In this document: one piece after another, positions 1 through 12,600 of the stretch
Position numbering within the stretch: the stretch's first letter is position 1
Layout: each line of letters starts with the position of its first letter
Source: Shinisaurus crocodilurus
Taxonomy: Eukaryota > Chordata > Lepidosauria > Squamata > Shinisauridae
Direction of reading: 5' to 3'
NCBI GenBank assembly: GCA_021292165.1
Contig: CM037876.1
Span: forward strand, 39,046,575 to 39,110,574
DNA length: 64,000 bases
Position numbers and translations under genes: made by a program
The notes under the pieces: generated by a model
Seen by the model: only the letters and a program-made list of their open reading frames with translations
What the model was told of the DNA's origin: nothing
The model's database searches: none

Positions 1-200
1 ATTATTATTATTATTTTATTTTTATTTTACTTTCCTCTGCTGGTCCGGAAGAGCGGAGGCCTCCTGGGCAGGGCGCCTCTCAGCTGATTCCCCACGGAAC
101 AGCTGATTTAAAAATAAATATTTTTTTTTTTTTGGTACCATATGGTAAGTGCGTCTTATGGTCCGGTGCGTCTTATGGAGCGAAAAATGCGTGATTACCA
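1..200. repeat. Unclassified interspersed repeat end
   Basis: The window starts in an ATT/T-rich tract followed by GC-richer DNA, a T tract (about 120-134) and two direct copies of GTGCGTCTTATGG at 149-161 and 166-178, then GAGCGAAAAATGCG. The repeated motif looks like the subterminal part of a DNA transposon, but I cannot name the family. Confidence 0.45.
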
Positions 201-1330
201 TCCAGCATAGTAGGGAAAGAGTTGTGCCTAATTTATGATCCTAGCTTGGTTGCTGATTGGTTGTGTCACAATAATTGTTGTCTATTCTGTGTATCAGTTT
301 CTCAAAGTATAGGGTATGAATATAATTGCACTGATGGCAATGTTCCATCAGTGCTCGCCTAAAACATAGATTTGGGGAAAGTATTATGACACAATGTGAC
401 CAAAGTACTGGTTAGTGGAACAAGAGTTATATCACAGCCATATCCATACTTTGATTACTCCTACAGGCCTCTGTAATTAGGTTGAAGCATATGAAGTAGC
501 TGGAATGCCAGCCTGGGAAGAGATAGAGAAGTTGGAAGTGGCAGATTAAGATGGTCCAATGGGGTGAAGATCTTATTTTCACAGATATTTACAGTAGCAT
601 TGAAAAGTGCCCCACTTCCAGTGATTTTTTGGTGACTGCTTTGAAAGGGCATGAAAGTGTTCACTTATTTAGAGTAAAAGTAATACTTCCTGAATTTGCT
701 TAAATTGCCCTTAGGGTTGTCCATAGAGGGCCAAATCTGAATGGCTACCTGCATCATAATCTCATTTTATGTGGTCCATGAACCCTGAATGACTGGGGTT
801 ACTTATGTGACTAATCCAAGGATAATTGATTTCACTAACATTTAGGTAGGGGCAAATCCCATTGGGTATATAGCATCATTCACTACATGATCCCTGATAG
901 GCAGTCCAGCCAGTGTGACTAATCAAGGAATGAGAAGACAATTTATGGTGGTGAGACAGCAGCAGAGATGGGAAAAAATGACAGCTCACAGGATCAGAAG
1001 GTGAACATTCTCACAGTTTAGGTTTTCTTGAGAAATATTTCACATTCACACCGAAACTTCTGATCTGAAATGGAAGAACATTTGGTATAGCCCTCACCTG
1101 AACACAAATAGTGAGGTTACTTCTAGATTATCTGAAATATTACCTATAGATAAGAGAAGCAAAGTTAGTTCTTTAAAAGTAAATTCAAAGATAAAGAGAC
1201 ATACCAGTCTGTATATCACAAGGGGGCAAACACACATACACACACTAAGCCCTGTCTGGCAACCCTCCCTAGACTCCTAGCATCTGCTGCTGCTGCTGAA
1301 AAAGAGAAAGGGGGGGGGGAAAACCGCTCC

Positions 1331-1480
1331 AGAAATGGGCTCTATGGTTCCTGCCATGGAAGCCTCACTCCTAGAACATCCTAAGAAACAGTGCTCGAAG
1401 GTTCCTGCCTGCTTCCTAGGATGCTCTGGGAACACTCTAGGAATGAGGCTTCCATAGCATGGACCGTAGAGCCCATTCCT
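1331..1480. repeat. Palindromic MITE-like repeat
   Basis: Two arms of about 40 nt (1335-1374 and 1437-1476) are imperfect reverse complements; the left begins ATGGGCTCTATGGTTCCTG and the right ends CCGTAGAGCCCAT. The loop is about 60 nt and partly self-complementary. No clear target duplication was found. Confidence 0.6.
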
Positions 1481-2454
1481 AGAATGGCCGCCGACCTCCG
1501 GACATTTCCCACTCCTGCCTTAGACAGATGGTGGCATCTATATATTTAAGCAAATTTAAAATACAATCTCTTTCTGTATTTTCCAAGCGGTGAACTTCCT
1601 GGTATAAATTAAGAGAGCAATCCTGTGGTGCCAACACAGTGTCCCGGAGGCTTCAGGGGAAAAAAATATCCTCCAAGCCCTTAGACAGAACTTCAGCCTT
1701 GAAGTGTTTTTTCTATCATTGGAAACCCCCTCTTGGGGCTCCTCCCATCCACTGTGGACGTTTCTGCAGTGGCTCCCACTATGAGGTTGGAACTGCAACA
1801 TGGTCGAGTGGGGAAAGGCATGTGTCGGGGAGATGCTGATGGGCAGGGAAATGTATTTGAGGATCCAAGGGAACCTAAGACCTCCCAGCCCCCAACCACA
1901 CCCCCAGCACAGAGGGGAAGTTAGATAAGCTCTTGGAGGACAGAGAGGCAAAAAATGCCTCCAATGTGCCTTCCGCCCTGCTGGCAAGAGCCCAGCAAGG
2001 CTTTGGACAGAATGGAGCCTTTGAGATCAGAGTGTTCCATCAGTAGGGCTCCTCCTCCTCAGGGCTGCGCTCTAAACCTCTTAAACTATTAGTTATTTAA
2101 GTCACTCCCAAATGAAAGCTTATTTGCAAAATTAGACAGGAACTCCTACAACAAAGCCAAATTTTATATAGTGTGATATAGAAAGTTGTGGGTTAAACCA
2201 TTAAAAGCTGTGGATTTTTATTGAGTGTAACAGGCAGATGTTCTGAGTGTTTTGTTACCATGGCAATTGGGGCTGTAGTTGGAGCAAAGTTGCAAAAAAA
2301 GATTCAAATTTAACGGTAAAACACAGTGATTTTCCTAAGCTAATGCCTTGTTTTGGATGGAAATGCTGGCTCATTCAGTGAAGAGTGTGATCTCATTGGG
2401 TCATATCACAATCCTCCCTCTCATTCTCTTTCTCTCCCTCTTTTTTCCTTTCAG

Positions 2455-2553
2455 AATGGCAACACTGCCTTAGCGATTGCTAAGCGTCTGGGATACATCT
2501 CAGTGGTTGATACCTTAAAGGTTGTAACTGAGGAAGTGATTACCACCACAACT
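2455..2553 (+). CDS. ANK2: ANK2 exon: end of last ankyrin repeat
   Basis: 99 nt, phase 0 to 0, codons 1-33 of the visible frame. It begins [20 protein letters not shown], the helical half of the final ankyrin repeat, and ends in a valine/threonine-rich stretch (VVTEEV then four Thr) that starts the linker. The acceptor is a long CT-rich tract ending TTTCAG; the donor is GTGAGTA. The preceding repeat exons are not in the window. In the family a 99-nt exon corresponds to one 33-residue ankyrin repeat, which fits. Confidence 0.96.
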
Positions 2554-3875
2554 GTGAGTAGCAGCAGCCTTATCTTCAGTTATTTTTATTCTGAGTTACT
2601 TCAGATTCTTCTTTCTTTTTTCTCATTTTAAAGGGATAATTTAATTGCAGCAAATGTAATTCATTTTTTGTAGACAGTTTTGTGGACAGTTTTTGTATCA
2701 TGGATGCATCTTGGTTGTGGAAATGTTATCTTTGTTGATACATACCATAACGGCATAAAACATTTTCAGATGTATTGTGTAATACAGCAGGTTTATGGGT
2801 ATAGCCTTAACTGCATCTTGAAACATTTCCATTTAGATTTAATGCCAATCCTTATTTCCTGTTCCATGAACTTGGCCGCCTCGTTTTCTATCCTTTCTGT
2901 TGCTGCAGTCTTTGGTGTAGAGTAAGGCTTTAATACAGTAAATAAGCACAGGTATTGGACTGATAATAACTCTCTGCCTGTCACTAAGTTTAGTGTTACT
3001 TTCTGAGCTTGGTCCACAAGTTAGTTATGCCAGAATCCTTGTATTTAAACTGTCCTACTATCAGCAAAGTTCATGGGACTTAACTACTTTTAATTTTCTT
3101 GTTTAACTAGGTTATGGATTGGGCTGAAGTAACCCTGATGTAGAAATGGAAATCACATTCCTCCAAACAGGAATTTAGAAATTTGAATCACAGTTCCTTC
3201 AAATAGGAAGACACAGGCAGTTATTCACAGCAGGTTTATGGGTATAGCTTAGCTGAGTTTAAGGCAGAATGCAGATTAGTTACAATTTCATACTTCGATT
3301 ATGTTTACAAGGCACTTCCACATGTTGCCTACTTAGAATTGGAAGTGTTATTCCTGGAAGTTCATTTGTGTCAATTTATAATTAAGTGCTAAAGATTTTC
3401 TAAATTAGTGCTGGAATATCCACAATTAGTTTTATTTCTGTACCATTTATCTTTGGTACTTTGTGCTTTGCTTGTCTGAGCCAAACTATATGTTATGTTT
3501 TCTGTCTCCCCCTTTCTTTTTTTACAGCTGGGAGATATCCAATTTTTATTGGCACCTATCACACATGGGGAGGGGAGTTGAATACTTTCCACCCTGGCCG
3601 TGATATTACACATAATTGCCCCGCTTGCATGTACAGCCGTGGGGCTTAGAAACAAAGTCTTCATTGGCACCAGTAGGGTCTTTTTTCTAAACCTCATAGC
3701 TACAGGGCAATGACGATCATGATCATGATCATGATCATGATGATATTTATTTGTATTCCGCCTTTCTCCCAACACTGGTACCCAAGACAGCTTACAGCCT
3801 TTAAAACTCATACAATTAAAACAAAAATAGAAAAATACAAAAGTTAAAAATAGAATTAAATCATCAATTATATTA

Positions 3876-3912
<37 letters not shown>

Positions 3913-6658
3913 ATGTATACACACACACACACACACACACACAGGGAGAGAGAGAGGGAGAGAGAGATAAAAACAGTACAGTATACATAAGAGTAAAAAG
4001 AGTGTTCAATCACATCACAGGCTAGTCCCAAATGCCTTCCGAAACAGGAAGGTCTTTGCCTGCCTCCAGGAGCTTACCAGCGAGGGCGCCACTCTAGCCT
4101 CCCTGGGGAGGGAATTCTAGAGCGCTGGGGCAGCCACCGAGAAGGCCCTCTCCCGTGTTCACACCAGGCGTGCCTGTGATGGTGGCGGAACCGAGAGAAG
4201 GGCCTCCCCTGAGGATCTCAAAATGCGGGCAGGCTCGTAGGGGAGAATACAGTCTTTCAGATAAGCTGGACCTGAGCTGTATAGAGCTTTAAAGGTCATA
4301 ACCAGCACTTTGAATTGTGCCCAGAAACAGACTGGGACCCAGTGTAGCTGTTGTAACAGAGGAGTTGTATGCTCCCTGGCTAGGAGGCAAGTATTAAACA
4401 TCCCCTCTCTGGGTGTGTGGGACCCAGTAAAAATCAGACCCCGCTAATGGTAAAACAAACCAAGAAAGGAGGAGAAAAGACAACTTTAATGTAACATGTT
4501 GTTTGGCTCCAAGAGGCCATGGGATAATTTTCCTATGTACTATATAACAGATCAAGGAAAATATCAGCAGATGCAGAGAATTATCGTTTTCTAAGGAACT
4601 CTAATGTACAAATAGCACAAGAAGTGTAGTTGGTACTAGGGAAGTTAGTGTGAAGTAAGTTCAAAGCTAGATAGCTGTAAGTTCAAAGCTAGATAAATAA
4701 TTTAAAATACAAATACACACACACACACACACACACACCAGGAGTGGGAAACCTGTTGCCCTCCAGTTGTTCAATTGCAACTACCATCAGCCCCAGCCAG
4801 CAGTGCTAATGATTCAGAATTGATGGGGGTTGTAGGCCAATAACATCTAGAGGACCACAGATTGTTCACTCCTGAATCATGTGTGAATGTACTCCACTGC
4901 CACTAGACTCTAGTGACTAGAGCAGGGCTCTCCAACCTTGGGTCCTCAGATGTTGCTGGCCTACAGTTCCCAGCATACCCAGCCAGCATGGGTAATGGCA
5001 AGGGATTCTGGGAGCTGTAGTCCAGCAACATCTGGGGACCCAAGGTTGGAGAGCCCTGGACTAGAGGCTTGTTCCACAAGGAACATGAACACCCTGCCAT
5101 ACTTTCTAATACAGGTCTCCTGTCTATAGTATGCATAGTGATGATACATACTCACTACTTCTTTTTATTTATTTAGGGTGCAATCCTATGGCTGCTAGAC
5201 ACTGTCTAGATGGTCATAGGATAGGTCAGAGTCCCAGCTCCAACCCCAACTGCGGGCTGCCCTCCCTCCACCCTCGCAGCCAGTGCGGTTCTTTCCATGC
5301 TGGTTGTGGCTCCGAAGTTGCAAGTGCAACTCCGGAGCCAGTGCTAGGGTGGCGTTCTGGTCAGTGGGGAGGGAAGGAGTGAGGCTCTGTCAGGATATTA
5401 CATATCCTGACACGGCTTCAGCCCCTCCTCCTCGCAAGCAGAGGCAAAATACATAGATAACTAAAATCGGCTGTCTATGTCTTTTGCAGGGCGAAGGACG
5501 CACAGAGGCAATTCTTGCCTCTGTGCTCCTCCCACGGTTGATTGGATACCCATAATCCTCCAAGTTCAGAGGGTGGCAGTTCACATTGGGTGGCACTGTT
5601 ATTTATTTATTTACATGTTTAGGAAATGTATACCTCAATTATTATTTTATCCTTGAAAGAGTGACAAACCTTTCATTTATTTTCATGGTGTTGAATTGAA
5701 TTCATTTTCCAGAGCATGGACATTTATGCATTTTGGTTCATAAATTTGTGTCCTTTCAGCTTAAAGGTTTAAGCAATGCTTATTATTTGTGCAAGTATGC
5801 ATTTGACAACCAATAAGAGACTAGAGAACTTTTAAATCCAAGAGTAGTGCACAGATGCGGTCAATTGCAACAGACTGCAAATTGGTACTGAAACTAGAAA
5901 TGGGTCCAGAGAATTTGATTGAAAGCAATCTCATTTTTACATTCCAGGATGACAGTAAACCTCAGATGATATCTGCTGAGAAAGATGGAACTAAAATGGC
6001 TTATTTTGAAATTCTAAATAGAGTGAGCTATGCTTTATTAATGAGCTGCAGGCAGTAGAATAATTTCAAATTGGGCAAAAAAAAAGTCTCCAAAAGAAGC
6101 CTGATATGCACTGAATATTTATACCTGTTGATAAAAGTTACTTGTTAATCAATTCATACTCCTAAAAAAATACTCTATAGAAATGCCAACATTAATAATT
6201 TCTGTGGCCACTAGTAATATTGTAAACTACTATTCTGGCCCCTCGTTGGACATTTCCTTGGGGCAGACTGTAGTACTACCAAGCCCATTTGAATGCAGTG
6301 GATAATGGCCTCCAGTTGAGGCTTGCTCTGAAATAAGGAGGGAGACCCAATGAACAAGACATCTTAGACCAGAAGTGGCAATATCAGAAGGGTGGAAGCA
6401 GGGCCGGCGCTACCGCTAGGCCAACTAGGCTGTTGCCTAGGGCGCATAGCGGAAGAGGGCGCAGAACGCTGCGCTCCTCTTCGCTGCCGGCGCGCTCCTG
6501 CCTTGCCCGCCCGCCCGCCTCACCGAGAAAGCCAGGTCAGTGCGGGGGATTGCGCCCGGAGTAGTGGTGGGGCCGAGCCTGGGCGCCTCCCCCCACCTTG
6601 CCTCGCCTACGCGCCGCCTCCCCCCCCTCGCCTCGCCTCGCCTCGCCTCGCCTCTGCG

Positions 6659-6692
<34 letters not shown>

Positions 6693-9600
6693 CAAATAAG
6701 GGACCGCTTTCCCTCCCTACCCCAGCCTCTTTTCTTTTGTTGCCCACGGAATCCGACTTGCTAATTACAGCAAAGGGGGAAAGGCTGCCTCTAACTCCTC
6801 TCAGCGCTGTGTGTATGGCAAAGCAAAAGACGAGGCACTTTCCTCGGTGCTAGACAGCTGGGGCTGAGGCGGCTTCGCTCACTACCAGTCACCTCGTCCA
6901 AAAGAAACGCCTCGGCCGGGTTTTCCCCCAGATCTGGCCTTTTCTACTCCGATCGGAGCCACTTTGAGTTGGAAAAGGGGAGAGCTGGGGGATCGGAGGA
7001 TTGGAGGTTGCCTAAAAAGAGGTTGGAAGTGAGCGGAGGTGTGGAGTGGGGGTGGGGATAGAGGCATCGCCTGATACGGGAGTCTCCCCTAAACCGGGGC
7101 TGATTCGTGAGCCTCCTCCCCCCTATTATTTATGGGGTGATTCCCCAATATCCCACCCACTCCCACTCTGAAATCAATCGAAATCTCCCCCCCCACCTCG
7201 CCTCGCTTCGTCTCCGCGCCGCCTCCCCCCCGACACCTACCTTCTCCGCGCTGTTTCCGGAGCCCCGCCCGCGCTCTGTTTTTGCAGGAGGAACCAGGGC
7301 AACAGGGCTTAAACAGCCCTGTTGCTCTGGTTTCCCCCGGCCAAAAACAGAGCGTGGGGGTTCCTTTTCGGAGGAGGCGTGGGAAGGTAGGTGGGGGGCA
7401 GCGGCGGCAGTGGCGGGAGGTTGCAGAGCAGGGCTGCTTTCTGGAGCCCCCCCCACGGCACGAGAGGGGGGGGCGCTAAATATAATTTAGCCTAGGGCGC
7501 CAAACTGCCCTGCACCGGTCCTGGGTGGAAGTTGTTGGATAGATTATTATCTTTATTCAGCTTCCACATTTTCCTATGATGGTAAAGTTTACATAATGAA
7601 GGCAGATCTCCATTAAAAAACAAACAAAATGACTTGCTGTCCCCACTATCCTGTTGGTTAAACTGAGATGAAGACTAAAGAAGTTAACCCTGACCAAAAA
7701 AATAAATAAAAGTAATTCCCAAACAAACAGGAATGGAGCCCCATCAAGTGGTTGGTAGGATGGTCCAAACTGTTCCTTACAAAATCCTACAACCAAGTCA
7801 ACTCCAGATATAGTTCCTGTGTATTCAGCTAGTGATGGTAAGAGGAGGACCAAGACGTTGATCAAATTTGTGTCTCTCTACCATTGCCCAAGATTTTAGA
7901 GCAGGCCACGGAAAAGACACTTCACTTTTGCTTTCATCAAGAGGAACTCTGAAAACCCAAGGTCATATGAAGATGGGTGCTTTAGAACAACATTCCAGTT
8001 TGCTTGTTCTTTGAAGACAACCATATTTTCTTAAATTAAAGCTGTCACATGGGAGGCAACTGGCTTCCAAATTAAAACTAATCTCCTCATGCATTCCAGT
8101 GCAGCTGTACTGTGAATTCCCACCAAAGAAATCAACACACAAGGGGAAAGGAAAGGAGAGGCATTGTTAGATTTGGGCTTGAGAGATTTGGAAGACTAAA
8201 TTACAGTATATGATGCTTAGGAAGAGAGCATATCTTTAAAAAAGAATGACCATATCTTTAAATAAGAGTCACTGGTTTAAACCTATTTTCAGATTTTATA
8301 ATATTCCACAGACAATAGCAGCAAGCCCTTGTTTGCTTATTACTTCCAACTTTGGCTTGCTGTACAGTGAGAGTTTTGCTATGTTTACTAGCAGTGCCTA
8401 GAGGTAGTTCAGGCAGAGTTAAAACTTAGCATGGGTAACCACATCATGCCATAGGGACGGAGAGCAACTAGGTTCATTTACCATGGACTCATTTACCATA
8501 AGACTAATTTACCATGGTTGTGAAAATATTATAATGCATGCACAAGTCTTGAAAGCAACCCATTACTATGGATTAAAGATATGAATGAGTTATATGCCGC
8601 CTTGGGTTCCTTGCAGGAAATAAGGCGGGGTATAAATAAAATAAATAAATCCTCTTTGTCTTGGTAATAGAACCAGTTTATTTGGTTTGTTTCCCGAAGA
8701 AATTTGCACAGGGTTTGTATTCTTAACTCCTGGAATTTAGTTTTTAGTGATTCAGCTTTTGTCTCTGTTTTTGGATTCCGTTCAATTCTGTATCACTATT
8801 TTAAGCGTGTAAACAAGAACAGTCTTTATCTGCCTGCCTATTTTTTTCGTGCTCCTAAATAGCTGAGAGGCATAATGGTACTATCCCAATTCTGTCTTTA
8901 GTGAGGTAGTTTACCTGAGAGAGTGTGACAGACCCCAGGTTGCCGATGGGAATTCGAAGACAGTCAAAGGCTTTACCCACTATACCACACAGTCTTGTCT
9001 TCTAGTTAGTACTATACATATCACTTTGTTTTACCTTCTTTCCACTTGCAGGCAGTATCAAGGTTTTTCATCATTTCACCAATGTTTTTCATCGTTCGAA
9101 TGTAGTTTTTAACTCATTTCTTTGCCACTGAAAGGGAAGAGGTTGGAAACATATGTCCCACAGTGTGCATTTAATCTGTCTCTGTTGGCTCTGATTCCCT
9201 GCTGTTGTCTGACCTTTCTAATGAAGAAAAACTTTCTGGTGGTACAAAATAAAGCCATGTGAGTTTTAAGCACACACAGTGCACACAACTGAAAAGCAGA
9301 ACTGCTAGTCTCTTAAATCAGTTCGTATTTTAAAATAGTTTTTGTCACCCCTAATGCCTGCACTACAAGAGAGCAGAGCAAACTGAAGCCTCTCACCCAC
9401 AGAATTGATTTCCCAATCTAAAACAGGTCCTCTTTATATTGAATACTAGCATGATTCACACATTTGGCAGTGATGAGAATGTTGGTATTTATAGAAAAGC
9501 AGAAAATCATAAATGAGGAAAGGTTCTATTTTGAGCATCACAGTTTATTAAGCTTCATGGTCATATCCCAAAGGCCTAATTCTGTGCGTAACATTGGAGG

Positions 9601-12600
9601 CTGTTGGGGGGGGGGTGTATGCATGTTAATGAATCCCTTTACTTTGCATGCCTTCAGTGGATTTTTTGAAACATTTTAGAAATAGCTTCCTTAGCAAGTT
9701 GCTTTTTAAACTCAAGAGCCATTTGAACCACAGCTTAAGATTCAGTGCAGGGTGTTGCTCCTTACAGAGAGTCTTTAAAGGGGCTGTCCCATGTGTAAAT
9801 CTCACTCTTGGGCAAACTCACTGCTGTCATATATCTTTTTAGTGGGATCCAACAGTTAGCACACAGAACAGATGGCTGTGCATGGAGCTTCTTTTAAAAG
9901 AAGATTTCATAGATTTCATAGATCATAGAGTTGGAAGGAGCCTACAAGGCTATCGAGTCCAACCCTCTGCTCAGTGCAGGAAACTAGAGGAGGGGTCTCC
10001 CATCCAAGTAATAACCAGGCCTGACCCTGCTTAGCTTTCCACGCTCAGACAAGCTGAGCCAGCATAAGCCACAGGCCTACATCCCGCTGATTTGCTATTT
10101 TGCCCCTTTCTTGATCAGCAGGGTTGCACTTTTTGAAAAAAGGCTATGTGCACTCGGTTGGAAACTGTATGCCATCCTTCCCCAACCTGATGCCCCCCAG
10201 ATGTTTTTAACTACAAGTCACATCATTCCTGCCCATTAGCAAAGCTGGCTGGGGCAACCTGAGTTCAGCCGTGACGCTTGTTTCTGGAAGGAGGCAGGTT
10301 GACAGAGCTCACATAAGGGAGCTCCGCTGACCTGCCTGCCTCCTTTCAAAAACAATAGTTTCTGCCCTTTTGGGGCTTCCCCTAGGAAGTGCTATTCTAG
10401 TCCTTCATTTAGAGATAATGCTTGATCACAGTCTTCTTATTAGTTCGGTGTCTTCTGTAAATGTTGGTTTCAGTTTTAAATGATGGCCCTCCTCTTTCAT
10501 GAGAGTTTGATACACAAATCCATACATTCCTTTATACTTCCCTTTTATACTTCCTTCTGGTAACATCCCCACATTCTACTTCATCTTACGCTACCTTATC
10601 TTGTTTGTTTTTTTATAATATGTCTGGTCTTCTTTGTAAGAAACATGTATAAATCTGTATGCTTAGATAGATACATACTGTCCATTTGGTCTTTGCAGCG
10701 GGATGTGAAGGTGGTGGTCTGAAACTAGGGGTGGGGTGTGCCATCACCCCCTTATCAAGGTCAGACTACTTCCTGGTGAAGTTTGGACTGGCGGTCAACT
10801 TGTTCACCTGCAAGGGGGACACACATTAAGATAGTCCACCACTGGAGGCTTATGGGATCCAAAGGATTTCTGAATGCTCTGGGGGACTTTTCAGATGACA
10901 GAACTGCTGATCCTGTTGAGATGAGATGAGGCAGGCCATTGACACGATTTCCCCTCTCCCTTGTTGTGGAGCCCTGGTTCTCAGTGGAGCTATTGGCAAG
11001 TGGCAGGTCAAATGATGGCTAGAGCATAGGTGGTGGAAAACTCTCTGCAAAGATGCTCGACCACAGGCTAGAAGACATTATCATGGCTACCATGTGGTTG
11101 TTTCTTCATTCTCTCCATTGCATCCTTGAGCAGCTCACCATCATTCTGTGTGGTTCAGGGTCTTCTCACATCTACCACAGTAAATTTTGGAGCCCAACGA
11201 ACACTTTCTGAAAGGCACTTTGGGGCCTGATTAATTGGACAAAACATTTGAGGTGGCATGCCCAGGTACTTGCCTTCTTGACTCTAACCCTTCATGCCTA
11301 ATTTGAAGTGTGGGTGCAGTGTTGTGCTAAACACATCACTGTGGGAGAGTTGTGTGCCTGATGCCTTGAAGGAGGTGGTGGTGTGGTTCTTAATAGCTAC
11401 CACCTGGTCACTAATATCCCCTTCTGAGGGAAGGTGGTTGAGAGAGTGGTGGCCAGAGAGCTTTAATCACTCTTTGAATAAATGGATTATCTAGACCAGG
11501 GATCTCCAATGCAGCCCCAGCCTGTGCCATGGCACCTGTAGGCATGTCCAATGGCACCTGCAAAGTGGTCCTCAACATGGTGCTGTGGGCACCTGATTTT
11601 TTCCATTTTTTAAATATACGTACATGGATTTGTATGAAATGCATACAGTTTTCTAGCAGTTATAGATAGACTTCAACAAAAAGCGGACCAATATCCAAAT
11701 AAGTATCCATTTGAAGGTGGCATCTATATGCCACCTGTTCAAATATTGAAAGCTTTGTAAAGTCCTCAGTCCATTGCATTATAGGAGGTAAGTTTTTATT
11801 CTTCTAATATCAGTCTTTTAGCTGTCAAACATGTGCAGAGAATCCATTTATGCTGACCATTGGTTAATTTCCGTGAAGCAGGTAAATAATTACAAATTTA
11901 AAATAATTTATAAGTACAAAATTTATCTGTGTAATATCCCCCCTGCAAAAAGAAGCAACTACTGGACATTTCCAAAACATATGTTTAAAAGAAGCATTAA
12001 CTGTATTGCACCGTCAGCAGTTAGTTGAATTAGACAATCCTTATTATTAAAGAGATGTTGCAGTATCCAATAGATACAAATCAAAAGTTTTTGCTGAATA
12101 AAACACAGCCTAAGATCCATAGACACAATAGGTAGATGCCAAAGTGGCGATCCACTGATTAAGCATTTTGTGGTGGTGCCCACAGCAGTTTCTCAAATTC
12201 CCAAATGTGCTCACAAGGCCAAAATGTTTGGGCACCCTTGATCTAGACCCTTTCCAGTCTGTGTTCAGGCCTGGTTTTCATACTGAATCAGCCTTAGTTG
12301 CCCTGGCAGATTACATTGATCAGAAGAGATATACAGTAATACCTTGGATTCCAAGTAACTTGATTTGAGAGCGTTTTGCAAGACAAGCAAATTTTTAAAT
12401 ATTTAATTTTTTTTTACTTGATATACAAGCGACGCCTTGCAATACAAGTACAGCTTAAATTAAAAATTTCTGTACAAATTTTTTGGGGGAAATTTCGTTT
12501 TGATATAAGAGTGTTTGGGATTACAAGCACGTTTCCGGAACGAATTATGCTCTCAGTCCAAGGCATGACTGTAGGGGGAAGTACAACCCTGTTAAACATG

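Larger units (their letters stand above)
1..2454. other. Intron upstream of first visible exon
   Basis: No exon is seen; the preceding ankyrin-repeat exon expected from the family is not in this stretch. It contains a repeat end at 1-200 and a palindrome at 1331-1480. A GC-richer stretch at 1600-2070 gives overlapping open frames on both strands without family resemblance. The rest is unassigned AT-rich sequence. Confidence 0.7.

Noticed and set aside
3528..3649. Excellent acceptor (CCCTTTCTTTTTTTACAG) with an open frame after it
   Set aside because: The peptide resembles no ankyrin segment and no GT donor gives a symmetric exon in phase 0.
3389..4009. 206-codon minus-strand frame
   Set aside because: It runs through AT, CA and GA microsatellites and an antisense LINE tail; composition explains it.
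6392..7490. CpG-rich block with open frames, resembling a promoter and first exon
   Set aside because: Its borders coincide with hAT termini and a perfect 8-bp duplication; it is transposon DNA.
9994..10062. Possible 5S rRNA gene
   Set aside because: Only the internal part is present, diverged, truncated and fused to a CR1 tail: a SINE.
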